Shown: one piece after another, positions 7,660-16,665 of the stretch | Numbering within the stretch: position 1 is the stretch's first letter | Layout: each line of letters begins with the position of its first letter | Source of the DNA: CAZBUB01 sp046546355 | GTDB lineage: Bacteria > Desulfobacterota > Desulfovibrionia > Desulfovibrionales > Desulfothermaceae | DNA: 34,565 nucleotides | Reading direction: 5' to 3' | Assembly: GCA_046546355.1 (NCBI GenBank) | Contig: JBKGXZ010000012.1 | Span: 1-34,565 of the forward strand | The notes under the pieces: model-generated | Databases searched by the model: none | What the model saw: the letters and a program-made list of their open reading frames with translations, nothing else | Told to the model about the DNA's origin: nothing | Position numbers and translations under genes: made by a program

Positions 7660-9408
7660 CAGCACCAGGCAAAAAACCTGCCCCTGGGGCCTGCTCTGCG
7701 GGGTGCAGATGCGCAGGCCCTGATCCCTGGTTACTTCCAGCAAGGGAAAGATATGTTCCTGGGAGGCCTGTTCAGGATCCAGGAGCTGGAAACTGGTTTT
7801 GGCCTCTTGCATCAAGGGCAAGACCTTGTTCAGGGTCAATTCAGGGCTGAAAGCGGTCTGTACCTGATACAGGCTTTCTACTCTAATGGCCTGGCCCTGC
7901 TCGCTGCCCTGGACTGCATAAACGTTCTTTTCTCCCAGATGCTGCGCCGCCGTCTGGCAGATCAGCTGATTCAAAGGATCATCCTTGGTCAGGACCAGCA
8001 TGCGCTTGAAGCCCTCTTCTGTGGCTTGATCGTAGATGTTGTCGTCCAAGATGTGAGTGCAGATGTTGTTCAGCTCATTTTCCTGAAGCATGGCGCAGAC
8101 CCGGGGGGAGGTGTCCAGGAAGGCAATGTGCACATATTTTTGGGCGAAACTCGCGATACCCAGGCTTAAAGGATTGTGACCCACCAACAGGATGCCGCTT
8201 TTGCTGGGAGGGTTCAAAACGCCAAGCATCCTGGCCAGGGGTCTGCCGAAGAGGCTGGTGAAAGCCCCGGTGCTCAGGATGAGCACAAAGATAGTATTCA
8301 GCAAGAGGCTTACTTCCTGTTCCCTGCCGGAAACTCCCAAAGCAGCATAGGCAGCAGTAGCCAGGGCCACAATACCCTTGGGCCCGATGAGCCCCATGAA
8401 CCATCTTTCCCTGCTGTCCGGGCAGACCCCCAGCAGACAGAACTTTACCGCCAGGGGCCTTAGCAGAAACTGCACCGCCAGCACGGTGGCCAGGATCAGC
8501 AGCCAATGTTCCTGGACCTGCAAAGGATTGGTATAAGCGGACAAAAGGACGAACAGGGTGCCGATAAACAGCACAGAGAGTTGATCTTTGAAGTGCAGAA
8601 TGTCCGAGAAGAACCTGTTGCCGGATCTTTTGTTTCTAGAGATATAGAAGCCTGCCACGACCACTGCCAGGGGACCGGAAGAAAGCATGATCTGATGCGA
8701 GGTGTAAAAAATGGCCAGAGCAGCGGCAAAGGCGATGACTCCAGGCAGTTCCCTGGCTTCCAATCTGGATGCCCAGGGCAAAAGCAGGTGCTGCAGCAGC
8801 ATGCCCCCCAAAAGGCCTATCAGCATCCCATCCAGGATAGTCAAAAGGAAGATCCCCAGCAGTCCTGGGATGCTGCCCATCTGGCCCAGGAGCAGAAATT
8901 CCAGGGCCAAAGCGCTGAGCAGGACTCCGGCCACATCCCCCCAGATGGATTCCCAGTGCAGCATGGTCTCCAGCCTGTGCTTCAGCTCCACGCTCTTGAG
9001 CAATGGAGCTATGACCGTGGGCCCGGAGATGACGATGATAGTTCCGAACAGCACAGCCATGTCCCAGGAGAGCCCCAGCAGGTAATGGCTGAGCAGGGCT
9101 CCGCCTACTGCGGTGATAGGGATGCTCAGCAACAGCACGTTCAAGATGGCTGCAGGCGCTTTCTGAAAGCTGCGCAGGCTAAGGGACAGACCGCCCTCGA
9201 AGAGGATAATGGCCACCCCCACCTCCACCAGGATCATGAGCCCATAGCCCATGTTTTGCGGCAGGAGCAGACCCAGCCCCAGGGGGCCGAAGATTATCCC
9301 GGCCAGAAGGTAGAACAGGATAGCCGGAATCCTGAATTGCTTGGAAATCAAATGGCAGGCTGCTCCTAGCGTCACCGCCAGGGTGATGGTCTGGTAAGCT
9401 TCTTGCAT
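7642..9408 (-). CDS. CPA-family cation/proton antiporter with C-terminal RCK-like domain
   Basis: This 588-residue protein has about 12 membrane segments (1-400) and a cytoplasmic tail (410-588). Family features include LFEGGLSL, a GPTVIAPLL helix and WESIWGDVAGV. CPA1 exchangers usually have an Asn-Asp pair at the last site; here it reads Gly-Asp. The tail resembles a TrkA-N/RCK fold (GILLVGHNPLSLGIASFAQK), but the GxGxxG dinucleotide motif is replaced by VGHNPLSLG, so NAD(H) binding is doubtful. A role in Na+/H+ or K+/H+ exchange is expected; the ion cannot be told. It starts at an ATG and ends 47 nt before the Rrf2 gene. Confidence 0.85.
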   Translation of the reverse strand: MQEAYQTITLAVTLGAACHLISKQFRIPAILFYLLAGIIFGPLGLGLLLPQNMGYGLMILVEVGVAIILFEGGLSLSLRSFQKAPAAILNVLLLSIPITAVGGALLSHYLLGLSWDMAVLFGTIIVISGPTVIAPLLKSVELKHRLETMLHWESIWGDVAGVLLSALALEFLLLGQMGSIPGLLGIFLLTILDGMLIGLLGGMLLQHLLLPWASRLEARELPGVIAFAAALAIFYTSHQIMLSSGPLAVVVAGFYISRNKRSGNRFFSDILHFKDQLSVLFIGTLFVLLSAYTNPLQVQEHWLLILATVLAVQFLLRPLAVKFCLLGVCPDSRERWFMGLIGPKGIVALATAAYAALGVSGREQEVSLLLNTIFVLILSTGAFTSLFGRPLARMLGVLNPPSKSGILLVGHNPLSLGIASFAQKYVHIAFLDTSPRVCAMLQENELNNICTHILDDNIYDQATEEGFKRMLVLTKDDPLNQLICQTAAQHLGEKNVYAVQGSEQGQAIRVESLYQVQTAFSPELTLNKVLPLMQEAKTSFQLLDPEQASQEHIFPLLEVTRDQGLRICTPQSRPQGQVFCLVLPAASQ

Positions 9409-9592
9409 AGGTATGGCTAATGGGGGTTGTTGAAAGAAAAGCCAAATTAGCAGGCAATATCAGCCAAATGCAAGCAGAAAGGAAGGGCAGGCCTTGCAGG
9501 AGCTTGAATATGACACTATGTATGGCCTTTTGCAGCAGATCCTGGACGCGGGTCTTATTAAAATAAGCCTGGTCTGCTTGCAGGTAATGCAT

Positions 9593-9621
9593 AGAGCGCG
9601 GACATATCCAGGCCGCGCTCT
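9593..9621 (-). terminator. nine-base-pair GC-rich hairpin after the GAF gene
   Basis: AGAGCGCGG (9593-9601) pairs perfectly with CCGCGCTCT (9613-9621) across an 11-base loop. It lies 57 bases after the GAF-protein stop and before the antiporter gene. There is no T-run on either side, so efficient termination is uncertain. Confidence 0.45.
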
Positions 9622-9677
9622 TGCTGGCTTAGGCTGATTTCCGACGCAGTGCCAAAGCCGGAGTGTTCAGGTCTGGA

Positions 9678-10229
9678 TCATTCCAGGGGAAAGGGCAATA
9701 TATCCAGGGAATGCTTGATATGACGCAGAGAATTTACTGCAGTGGCATACTGGATGGCCATGCCCATGACCTCGCCCAGCACAAACAGGGAATCCACATC
9801 CTGATCTCCTATATCCCAAGGCATATGATGGTAAAGCCTGAAGGCTCCAATGGGCTCCAAGGCAAAGATGATGGGGATACCCAGGATGGATCTGATGCCC
9901 TCTTTCTGGGCGTGCTCAGGATACTGAAGTCCCTGCTCCTTTTCAGTGTCCCGGATGATAGTGGGCTCTTTCTTTTTGGTCTCATCCAGGCTCTTGCTGG
10001 GATCCAGGGCACCCTTGCGCAGGTACTGCTTGCTCAGGCCGAAGCTGGCCAAGGGTTCCAATGTGGTCTGATGATGGCTCAACAAAAATATGGTGCAGCC
10101 TTTGACATCCAGACTGCCCACCAGGAGATGGCACATATGCTGGGCCATGATCTCCAGGTCATCTGATTCGGTGATGGCTTTGGTCACCACCTTGAAAGTC
10201 TCCATGTTGATCAGCTGCTGTTCAGTCAT
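9678..10229 (-). CDS. GAF domain-containing protein
   Basis: This 183-residue soluble protein is almost entirely one GAF domain. An N-terminal helix (LINMETFKVVTKAITESDDL) leads into the GAF core with VKGCTIFLLSHH, LEPLASFGLS and the SILGIPIIF strand, and ends in a long helix. GAF domains bind small ligands or nucleotides. No output domain is attached, so it probably works through a partner. It starts with ATG behind a GGAG site. It lies 24 nt after the disrupted universal stress protein gene on the same strand, which suggests one stress-related operon. The ligand is unknown. Confidence 0.8.
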   Translation of the reverse strand: MTEQQLINMETFKVVTKAITESDDLEIMAQHMCHLLVGSLDVKGCTIFLLSHHQTTLEPLASFGLSKQYLRKGALDPSKSLDETKKKEPTIIRDTEKEQGLQYPEHAQKEGIRSILGIPIIFALEPIGAFRLYHHMPWDIGDQDVDSLFVLGEVMGMAIQYATAVNSLRHIKHSLDILPFPLE

Positions 10230-10253
10230 GGATATCTCTCCTTGTTTTAGGCC

Positions 10254-10722
10254 TTAGGCCACTATCAAGATCTCGGTTTCCTTGAGCCTGCCCAGCAGGG
10301 TCTCGTAGACGTTCTCCCCGAATAGCCTGCGCGGGGATTTGTCCCGGTCTGCACTGACCACTATGCTGTTGTAGCCGCCATGTTCCACAGCCTCGAGCAG
10401 TTCCTTGCCCACGCTTTGCCTGCGAGCCTTGAGCTTGATCTTGATCTGCTCCGGAGTAAATCCTCCGCTGGCGGTCAACCTATTGGCTAGGGCCTGCAAC
10501 TCGTTTTCCTTGTCCCAGATGTTCTGCTTGATCAGCACTGCAGTATTGGTGCGCGAATCCTTGGTCCCGGGCTCTAGCCTTTCCGTCCTGGGTAACGGGG
10601 TGTAAAGATGGAACAGGGTGATAGTGGTCCTGGGCTGGTGGGCAAAGATACGAGTGGCATAGTCCAGGGCTTTTTCATCATGTTCTGAAATTGTGGGGTA
10701 CTAAGACATTCTTTTCCTGCAT
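10254..10722 (-). pseudogene. universal stress protein (UspA family) with a one-base frameshift
   Basis: From the ATG at 10720-10722 (GGGGAG upstream) the reading is MQEKNVLVP and then runs into a stop at HNFRT. Skipping one base in the four-base C run (plus-strand GGGG at 10695-10698) restores PTISEHDEKALDYATRIF and a full 155-residue UspA-like protein. The C-terminal part, from about 10695 down to 10254, is intact and shows GGYNSIVVSADRDKSPRR and LLGRLKETEILIVA. The total span is one base more than a multiple of three, consistent with a single insertion. It could be a real loss of function, a slippage site or a sequencing error. The downstream GAF gene is intact. Confidence 0.8.
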
Positions 10723-11265
10723 GGCCTGCTCCCCTGTTTTGGGTTTGGGCGCCGACATCGGGCGCCGGATCCTGCCTGCCTTTGGGGCTGGTAAACCTGA
10801 GTACTGCGCAGGAGCCTGGTCTCTGGACACAGTATTCTGGTGCTTGAAAAGTAACTCATTTTTGCCAGAATAAAAACATCGAAACAGAAAACAAGGCAGG
10901 AGTCAAGCCCAAAAGCAAAAACCGGCTGTTTTTTCTTGCAATCCTACTATGTAGCACCCTTACAGGGTACGGTTTTGAGGCCTGCCCAACACCCGGGGCG
11001 CCGCCCCAGGCTAATATGCGCAACCCCTTTGGGGTTTAAATCAGGCGGAACAAAAAGGAAATGCTTCCATGGGATGCGGATGAGGTCGGATGTATCGATT
11101 ACGATTCCGACCACGACTACGGGGTATCCTGCCATCGCTATCGTTGTCGTTGTCGTAATCGCTTTCGATACGAATGAGTTCTACCACTATTTACTTCCCT
11201 GGCCAGGAACAGGCTAGGAAGGCAGGAGCTGGAGAACCGGGCTATTGCTGCAGGCTTTAGGGTTT
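10723..11265. other. gene-free interval with several hairpin and repeat sequences
   Basis: No open frame here looks coding. It holds a doubled GGGCGCC motif (about 10751-10766), short hairpins at about 10958-10970 and 11022-11036 (AACCCC-TTT-GGGGTT), a GGGGCGCCGCCCC stem near 10996-11008, and the palindromic repeat at 11094-11175. The mix resembles dispersed REP-like intergenic sequence. The promoter of the stress protein operon must also lie here, but I cannot place it with confidence. Confidence 0.5.
11094..11175. repeat. imperfect palindromic repeat, copy 1
   Basis: The left arm (about 11098-11125) and the reverse complement of the right arm (about 11135-11170) share CGATTACGA and further matching blocks, so the segment can fold back on itself. 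The right arm contains 27 bases (11135-11161) identical to 34490-34516 at the far end of the window, which makes it a dispersed repeat. Confidence 0.7.
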
Positions 11266-11646
11266 CTAAGTATTCTGTAGCCGTAATCTGGCCTGGATAT
11301 TGTTGTCCAGGGCGCTAACTGCCTGCCAGTCTCCCTGGATGTTCCCTATGCGGTGCACTTCAGAGGCAGCTCTGGGTTCCTGGGATTCGCTTGCAGGGGT
11401 AGGCCCGAAAAAGACACAAAGGGCGTTAGCCGGCTCCCAGAAGGCCAGGTCTCCGATATCCAGGACCTCGGTCTTTTCGCCTTCCAGCAGGCCCAGATCC
11501 TGGGGCAGCCGGCCATAATACTCCTCTCCCCAGCGCTGCATTTCCAGCTCCAGAGGACAGTTCTTCAGGACCGCCTGTCCTGCAGGGGAATCAAAAATTT
11601 CGCCCTGCAGCTCTACACCATCCAGCTCCAGAATTACCTTGTACAT
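11266..11646 (-). CDS. cyclophilin-like fold protein (TM1367/AF_0489-like)
   Basis: This 126-residue soluble protein has the pattern of the small bacterial and archaeal cyclophilin-like family: MYKVILELDGVELQGEI, a central EEYYGRLPQDLG strand, the signature region GDLAFWEPANALCVFFGPTP, and a closing strand with VHRIGNIQGDW. These proteins share the cyclophilin barrel, but proline isomerase activity has not been generally shown. I chose the ATG at 11644-11646, behind a GGAGGGAGG tract, over a start 24 codons upstream because the extra residues do not fit the fold. It stands alone on the minus strand between repeat-rich intervals. Confidence 0.75.
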   Translation of the reverse strand: MYKVILELDGVELQGEIFDSPAGQAVLKNCPLELEMQRWGEEYYGRLPQDLGLLEGEKTEVLDIGDLAFWEPANALCVFFGPTPASESQEPRAASEVHRIGNIQGDWQAVSALDNNIQARLRLQNT

Positions 11647-11798
11647 ATCCTCCCTCCATAGGATGGGCCTCAAAATCTTTTTGTCCACATTTCGCTGTAG
11701 AATGAATTTAGTTTGCAAAACTCCCAGCCCAAGAACAGCTTTTGCTCAGAGTACAGGTCAAGGTATCTATTCAGGGCGGACCTACAGTTCAGGCATAA

Positions 11799-11832
11799 CC
11801 CGTCATTGCGAGGCGTCTTCGCCGAAGCAAGC
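11799..11832. repeat. CGTCATTGCGAG-type dispersed repeat
   Basis: The stretch starting CGTCATTGCGAG and ending CGAAGCAAG, with an internal GGCG-TCTT-CGCC hairpin, matches a repeat type common between genes in many proteobacteria. Only one copy is visible here. Confidence 0.5.
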
Positions 11833-11910
11833 TCCAAAAATACAGCTCAATGAACTGGATATGAGCTCGTTGCCTGAATGCTGACCAGTCAATACCCTTG
11901 TCGCGGGGTC

Positions 11911-13878
11911 TTATCCCTGATCCCGCAGCAGTTTATTGCCAGGCAGGGAGTCCCAGGGCCCGATCTCCTGCTCAAGTCGGGAGGAGACCTTGGTAGGGCG
12001 CTGTTGTAGCCTGTTCTCATATACAGCAGTATAGCTCAGGATTTTTTTGACATATCTCCTGGTTTCAGCAAAGGGAATGCTTTCCACCCAGATCTCTGAG
12101 GGCAGCCTGCCTCTGCTGGAGATCCAGCTCAGGACATTGCCTCGCCCGGCATTGTAGGCAGCGCTGGCCAGGGGCAGGCTGCCCCGGAAAAAATCCAGCT
12201 GCCTGCGCAGATAGAATGTTCCGTAACGGATATTGTTCTCCGGATGCAGGAGCTGCAAGGGGTGGCTGAAATCCTCGTCAAGCTGCCTGGCGATATCCCG
12301 GCCAGTGCCAGGCATGACCTGCATCAGGCCCAGGGCGCCGGCAGCAGAGCGGGCCTCCTGCATAAAAGCGCTTTCCTGGCGGATGAGGGCCAGGATCCAG
12401 GCCTGGTCCAGATCCAGGCTCAAGCCTCTAGCCTGGATCTGTTTCTGGTAGTTTAAGGGGAATTTGATATTCAGGTCCTGGAAGTCAGGTACAGAAGCAG
12501 CGGCAAAGATGGCCCGATCCGGCCAGTCCAGCTCTTTGGCCAGGACTGCGGCTGCTAGATAGCTGTCTGCACTCGAGCCCTGCAGGCCCTGAATCCATTC
12601 CCGTCTGGCCTCTGTCAGGCGCTGCAGGTGAAACAGCTCCACTGCGCGCTGCAGACAGGCATGGTCCCAGAGTTTGAGCAAGAGATTCATGTCAGCCTGG
12701 GCGGGTTGGTGTCTGAAACGGTATTCCTTATCCAGTCTGTCTGCAGCAAGCAAAGAGTAATACTGCATGCCCTGGGCCAGATCCTGGTAAATCTCCCGAG
12801 CCTGCTCTTCCCGGCCTGTCTCCTGCAGAGCCCTGGCCTGCCAGTAGCGCCAGGCACCGATTTCCCTTTCCTCAGGCTGCAGGGAGCTTATGGCCTGCAG
12901 CACTCGCTGCCAATCCTGCTGTAGCAAGGCAGCTCGAACCATCCAGGTCCTGGTCTTGGAATCCTGGGCTGCTGCCGGAAGCTCTTTGAGCCTGGAAAAG
13001 GCCCCAGGCTTGGCCCGCAGTGCCAGAAACAGAGCGATTTGCCTTTCGATCTCTGGAAATTGCCGGGCATCCCAGCCGTGGGTTTCCTTCAGCTCTTCCC
13101 AGCTCTGCTCGGCCTGTTGCACATCTTCCTGGATGAGCCCTTGCATACCAGTCTTAAGGGCATAGGGCCTGATCTGTTCTGAAAGCGTGGACCAATCCAG
13201 ATCCCGGACCAGCTCCGGCTCTTGCCTGATCCGCAGCCATAACTCAGCCAGCTGTCTCTTTTCCGGGCTCAGGCCCTGCGACAGGTATTTGACCAGGGAG
13301 GAGCTGTCTGCCTGTATGGCCAGTCTGGCCCTTTGCCAGTAAAGGTCCTGGTCTAGTTGGCCCTGGCTTTCCCAGTGCTGGAATACAGTATCACAGCTGT
13401 CCGGCCTGGAGCGGGGAGAGAGCCATAAAGATCTGGTCTGTTCCAGGCTTTGCTGTTTTTTTCCGGTCTGCAGCAGGGCCTGGGCTTGATAGCATTTGAG
13501 CTCTGTCTGGCCCGGATCCTGGTAGTCTGCCAGGAACATCTCCCAGTTTTGCTCCTGGGCCAGGTAGCTCAACCATTTTTTTCTGAGCTGAGCTGCCAGG
13601 GGGGTGGAGCTTTGCTGTTTCAGGAAGGACCTGATTTCCGGGGCCAGGTCCAGAGACATGCGCTGCAGAAGATCCTGGTAAACCAGGTAGGGCTGCAGGG
13701 GATAATCCTCGAGACGGGCCATGATTTCCTGGTAGGTGTCTTGGTCTTGGAGCAGCAAAGCCTTTTCCGCACGCAGGAAGAGCTCCCTTTGGGCTGCAGG
13801 GCTTTGGGCCTGCAGCTGGCCTGGCAGCGCAGAAAAAAATACCCAGAGTGTTAGATAGAGTATAGGGAATCGAGGCAT
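11911..13878 (-). CDS. slt: soluble lytic murein transglycosylase Slt
   Basis: This 655-residue protein begins with a Sec signal peptide (residues 1-25, ending QLQAQ). A long helical TPR-like superhelical U/L domain (about 26-480) is followed by the SLT catalytic domain at about 490-625. Its catalytic glutamate is E502 in LIRQESAF, with the family motifs GALGLMQVMPGT, NIRYGTFYL and ASAAYNAGRGNV. It cleaves peptidoglycan glycan strands in the periplasm with formation of 1,6-anhydromuramic acid. The length and layout match E. coli Slt70. It starts at an ATG behind AGGAAGG and looks monocistronic. Confidence 0.92.
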   Translation of the reverse strand: MPRFPILYLTLWVFFSALPGQLQAQSPAAQRELFLRAEKALLLQDQDTYQEIMARLEDYPLQPYLVYQDLLQRMSLDLAPEIRSFLKQQSSTPLAAQLRKKWLSYLAQEQNWEMFLADYQDPGQTELKCYQAQALLQTGKKQQSLEQTRSLWLSPRSRPDSCDTVFQHWESQGQLDQDLYWQRARLAIQADSSSLVKYLSQGLSPEKRQLAELWLRIRQEPELVRDLDWSTLSEQIRPYALKTGMQGLIQEDVQQAEQSWEELKETHGWDARQFPEIERQIALFLALRAKPGAFSRLKELPAAAQDSKTRTWMVRAALLQQDWQRVLQAISSLQPEEREIGAWRYWQARALQETGREEQAREIYQDLAQGMQYYSLLAADRLDKEYRFRHQPAQADMNLLLKLWDHACLQRAVELFHLQRLTEARREWIQGLQGSSADSYLAAAVLAKELDWPDRAIFAAASVPDFQDLNIKFPLNYQKQIQARGLSLDLDQAWILALIRQESAFMQEARSAAGALGLMQVMPGTGRDIARQLDEDFSHPLQLLHPENNIRYGTFYLRRQLDFFRGSLPLASAAYNAGRGNVLSWISSRGRLPSEIWVESIPFAETRRYVKKILSYTAVYENRLQQRPTKVSSRLEQEIGPWDSLPGNKLLRDQG

Positions 13879-13957
13879 TTCCTTCCTGGCATTATGGTTT
13901 GCAAATCAGACGTTACGACTACAGCGAGACTTTTATTCCCTTAGTTGGCCTTCTTCC

Positions 13958-14049
13958 TGTCATCCCGGACACCGATCCGGGATCCAGCTTCCGACCTGGA
14001 TTCCGGGTGGAGCCTGCGCTGGACTCCGCTCCAGTGCCGGAATGACGGA
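13958..14049. repeat. palindromic intergenic repeat between slt and the MFS gene
   Basis: The segment begins TGTCATCCCGG and ends CCGGAATGACGG, so its ends are inverted copies, with further inverted blocks (GGGATCCAG / CTGGATTCC) inside. This is the form of a REP- or MITE-like element of about 90 bases. The rest of the 13879-14139 gap shows no gene. Confidence 0.55.
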
Positions 14050-14139
14050 AATGCGGCAGAAAGCTTCCCTGGAGTGTTACGGGGCTGATCGATTCTGGAC
14101 AGTTTATTTTCCTAAAAAATCGAGCTTAATTCAAGAGTG

Positions 14140-15354
14140 CTAACTGGGGTTTTGCAAATTTATGAATCTGACCAGAATGGTGCCTGGAAATATGATCAAG
14201 CCCAGCAGGGCAAAGCCTAAAGGGAAGAGTCCCTGGTCCCCGAACCAGCCCATGACTGTAGGCATCAGGCCGGTGCCGAAAACCGTGGCTATGGGTATGA
14301 TAAAGGAGATGGCCACGTTCCTGATTTTGCTGCGGAAGACAGAAGAAATAGCAGTAAAGCCAGCAGGGAACAGGGAAACTGCGAACACGGGCTGCAAGAG
14401 CACAGCTGCCTGCAGGGGCTTTCCGGAAAGGAGAGCCAGAAGCAGAGTTGCGCATGCAGTGCAGATCAGGGCCAAGAACATGGTCCTTCCTGTTCCCAGG
14501 CGCTCGATTATGAATCCAGCAGCCAGAGCCATGCCCAGGCAGGGCAGCCTGGATAGTGACAAGAGCTGATTGGCCCAGCTGGGAGATATTTGGTGCTCCT
14601 GCACCAGATACAGGGGCAGCATGCTGTAGGTGCCGAAGATCGTGCCCACAGCCAGGCAGAATATCCCAGCCAGGGCCCAGAACTCCTTTTTGGTTACCAG
14701 TTCCCTGGCAACCCCAAGATTTGGGGCCTGGCCGTAAAATTTGCCTCCCTGCACCTGCCAGCTGAATACCAGGGCCATGGCAATAGTCCCGAATCCCAGC
14801 CCTGCAAAAATCACCCTCCAGGAGAACAGCCCTTCTACAGCCGCTGCCACGGCAGGAACCAGGATAAAGCTGGTGTTTGGTGCCAGCTCATGCAGGGCCA
14901 GGCCCCGGCCCCAATATTGGGCTGGCAGCAAAGAGGTGATGCTGGAGATGCCTGAAGGCAGATACAGGCCCAGACAAAGGCCTTGCGCGAACAGGAACAG
15001 CTTCAACAGGCCCAGACTGGGGCTCAAGGAAGCCATGATCAGGAAAAAGCCAGTACCCAGGGCAGAGACGAGGATGGTCCTTTTGTGCTGCAGCCTGCTG
15101 GCTACGAACCCGGAGAGCAGCAGGGCCAGGCTGATGCCCAGGGAAAGGATGAAGAACAGTCCACCGGCCTGGGCGTGGCTCACAGAGAATTCCTGCTCGA
15201 TGTGCACCAAAAATGGCCCAGGGATCAGCCTGGAGGCGAAATTAAAGAAGAACAGGCAGCTGATCAGGATAACCTGCAAAAAGGCCTGTCTTATACCTTG
15301 TTCTGCATGAAGCTCCGGTGATGCCTGGCCTGAATCTCGCACTGCTGTATCCAA
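14140..15354 (-). CDS. major facilitator superfamily transporter
   Basis: This roughly 404-residue protein has 12 hydrophobic segments and typical MFS features: a loop after helix 2 with GFVASRLQHKRTI, the helix 4-5 segment GLCLGLYLPSGISSITSLLP and a central loop near GGKFYGQAPNLG. The second half begins EFWALAGIFCLAVGTIFG. The substrate cannot be told from sequence, and the neighbours (slt and the ChaN-PDZ gene) give no hint. The start is weak: the longest reading begins with TTG at 15352-15354 and a GTG lies four codons later, neither with a good ribosome-binding site. It diverges from the ChaN-PDZ gene. Confidence 0.82.
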   Translation of the reverse strand: MDTAVRDSGQASPELHAEQGIRQAFLQVILISCLFFFNFASRLIPGPFLVHIEQEFSVSHAQAGGLFFILSLGISLALLLSGFVASRLQHKRTILVSALGTGFFLIMASLSPSLGLLKLFLFAQGLCLGLYLPSGISSITSLLPAQYWGRGLALHELAPNTSFILVPAVAAAVEGLFSWRVIFAGLGFGTIAMALVFSWQVQGGKFYGQAPNLGVARELVTKKEFWALAGIFCLAVGTIFGTYSMLPLYLVQEHQISPSWANQLLSLSRLPCLGMALAAGFIIERLGTGRTMFLALICTACATLLLALLSGKPLQAAVLLQPVFAVSLFPAGFTAISSVFRSKIRNVAISFIIPIATVFGTGLMPTVMGWFGDQGLFPLGFALLGLIIFPGTILVRFINLQNPS

Positions 15355-15504
15355 TTTTTTATGGACGAGGGATCTTTTGGCTTGTAATCTGTTTTTCAGG
15401 TCTCAATACCAGGCCTTGGATACTTTATCCTTGCGCTGCGGACAAGTCTAGCTGGGCATTGGCTCACTGCTTGGAAATTAGCCATATCTAAGTCAAGGGG
15501 GAGC

Positions 15505-16665
15505 ATGTTTAGCCGCCGGAATGCAGCAGCTCTTGGTGCTGCTGGCCTGATTTTGCTCCTGTTGAGCTGGGGCTGCAGCGGTTTGCGGTCCGGAGAGCAG
15601 GTTCTCCAGGACCCAAGCGAGCTGTCCCAGGGAACCATCCTGGAGGCCCAGGGCTCACGGGTAGACAGGGAGCAGGTTTTACGGCTCTTGGAGCAAAGCG
15701 ATTATATTATCCTGGGGGAGGGGCACACCAATCCTTGCGATCACAGGGTGCAGGCAGAAATACTGCAGCTGCTGGCAGGATCCGAGTCAGACTTTGCCCT
15801 GGGCCTGGAGATGGTTCCTTCAGACAAACAGGATGTCCTGCAGGAATTCAATCAGGGCCGGCTGGGACTTGAGGAGCTGGAAGAGAGCCTGCAGTGGCAA
15901 AAGATATGGGGGCATGATTATTCCTGGTACCAGCCAGTGCTGCAAACAGCCAGGCAGGCTGGCATACCTGTCTATGGGCTGAATGTGCCCCAAAAGGCCC
16001 TGCAGGAGCTCAAGGATAAGGGACTGCAGGAGATGTCCAGACAGCAAAGGCAGGATCTGCCCCAGCCCATTATCCACCCTGCAGAGGATCAGGAGCAGTC
16101 CTTGCGGCAGGAGTACCAGCGGCACGAAAATTTTCTGCAGGGCAAAAGCCATGCTCTGCAGGACGAAGAGCGCTTCATCCTGGTGCAGTCTGTCTGGGAT
16201 AGCCAGATGGCCCAGGAGGCCATAAAAGTGCACAAGACCGGGCTCAAGGTTCTAATTCTGGCAGGCAGCAGGCATGCGCGCAAAGACAGAGGGATAGCGC
16301 ATAGAATCCGGATCCTGGATAATGAGCCCCGAATCCTGAGCCTTATCCCCTGGCGGGGGAGTGGAGGGATCCAGTCCCAGCAGGGGGATCTTTTCTTTTA
16401 TTGTCCCCAGATGTATGCGAGCAGGCTGGGGTTCGTGCTTCGGCTGAAGAAGCAGGAGATCCAGGTCCAAGAGGTCAGGCCAGACAGCAGGGCCGCCCGG
16501 GCAGGATTTGAGCCTGGAGATGTGCTGCTCAAGGCTGGCGAGAGAGAGGTGCAGGAGATCATGGATCTGCACCATGCAGCCATGCAGGGTATGAAGCAGG
16601 AGGGAGCCTTGGTGTTCAAGGTACGCAGACAAGGCCAGGAGCTGCAGCTGGAGCTGGATTTTTAG
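15505..16665 (+). CDS. ChaN-family lipoprotein with C-terminal PDZ domain
   Basis: This 386-residue protein has a lipoprotein signal peptide (lipobox SWGC, cysteine at residue 24). A ChaN/DUF399 domain follows at about 60-280, with YIILGEGHTNPCDHRVQ, LGLEMVPSDKQ, GHDYSWYQPVLQTAR and ILAGSRHARKDRG. A PDZ domain closes the protein (about 300-385; VRPDSRAARAGFEPGDVLL). ChaN proteins of Campylobacter bind haem as cofacial dimers and belong to iron-regulated systems; the PDZ module suggests docking to a partner protein at the outer membrane or in the periplasm. It starts at ATG behind AAGGGGGAG. No haem transporter is adjacent. Confidence 0.83.
   Translation: MFSRRNAAALGAAGLILLLLSWGCSGLRSGEQVLQDPSELSQGTILEAQGSRVDREQVLRLLEQSDYIILGEGHTNPCDHRVQAEILQLLAGSESDFALGLEMVPSDKQDVLQEFNQGRLGLEELEESLQWQKIWGHDYSWYQPVLQTARQAGIPVYGLNVPQKALQELKDKGLQEMSRQQRQDLPQPIIHPAEDQEQSLRQEYQRHENFLQGKSHALQDEERFILVQSVWDSQMAQEAIKVHKTGLKVLILAGSRHARKDRGIAHRIRILDNEPRILSLIPWRGSGGIQSQQGDLFFYCPQMYASRLGFVLRLKKQEIQVQEVRPDSRAARAGFEPGDVLLKAGEREVQEIMDLHHAAMQGMKQEGALVFKVRRQGQELQLELDF

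Noticed and set aside
8506..9369. 287-residue plus-strand frame opposite the antiporter
   Set aside because: It is a Gln-rich shadow with no family features; the minus strand encodes the antiporter.
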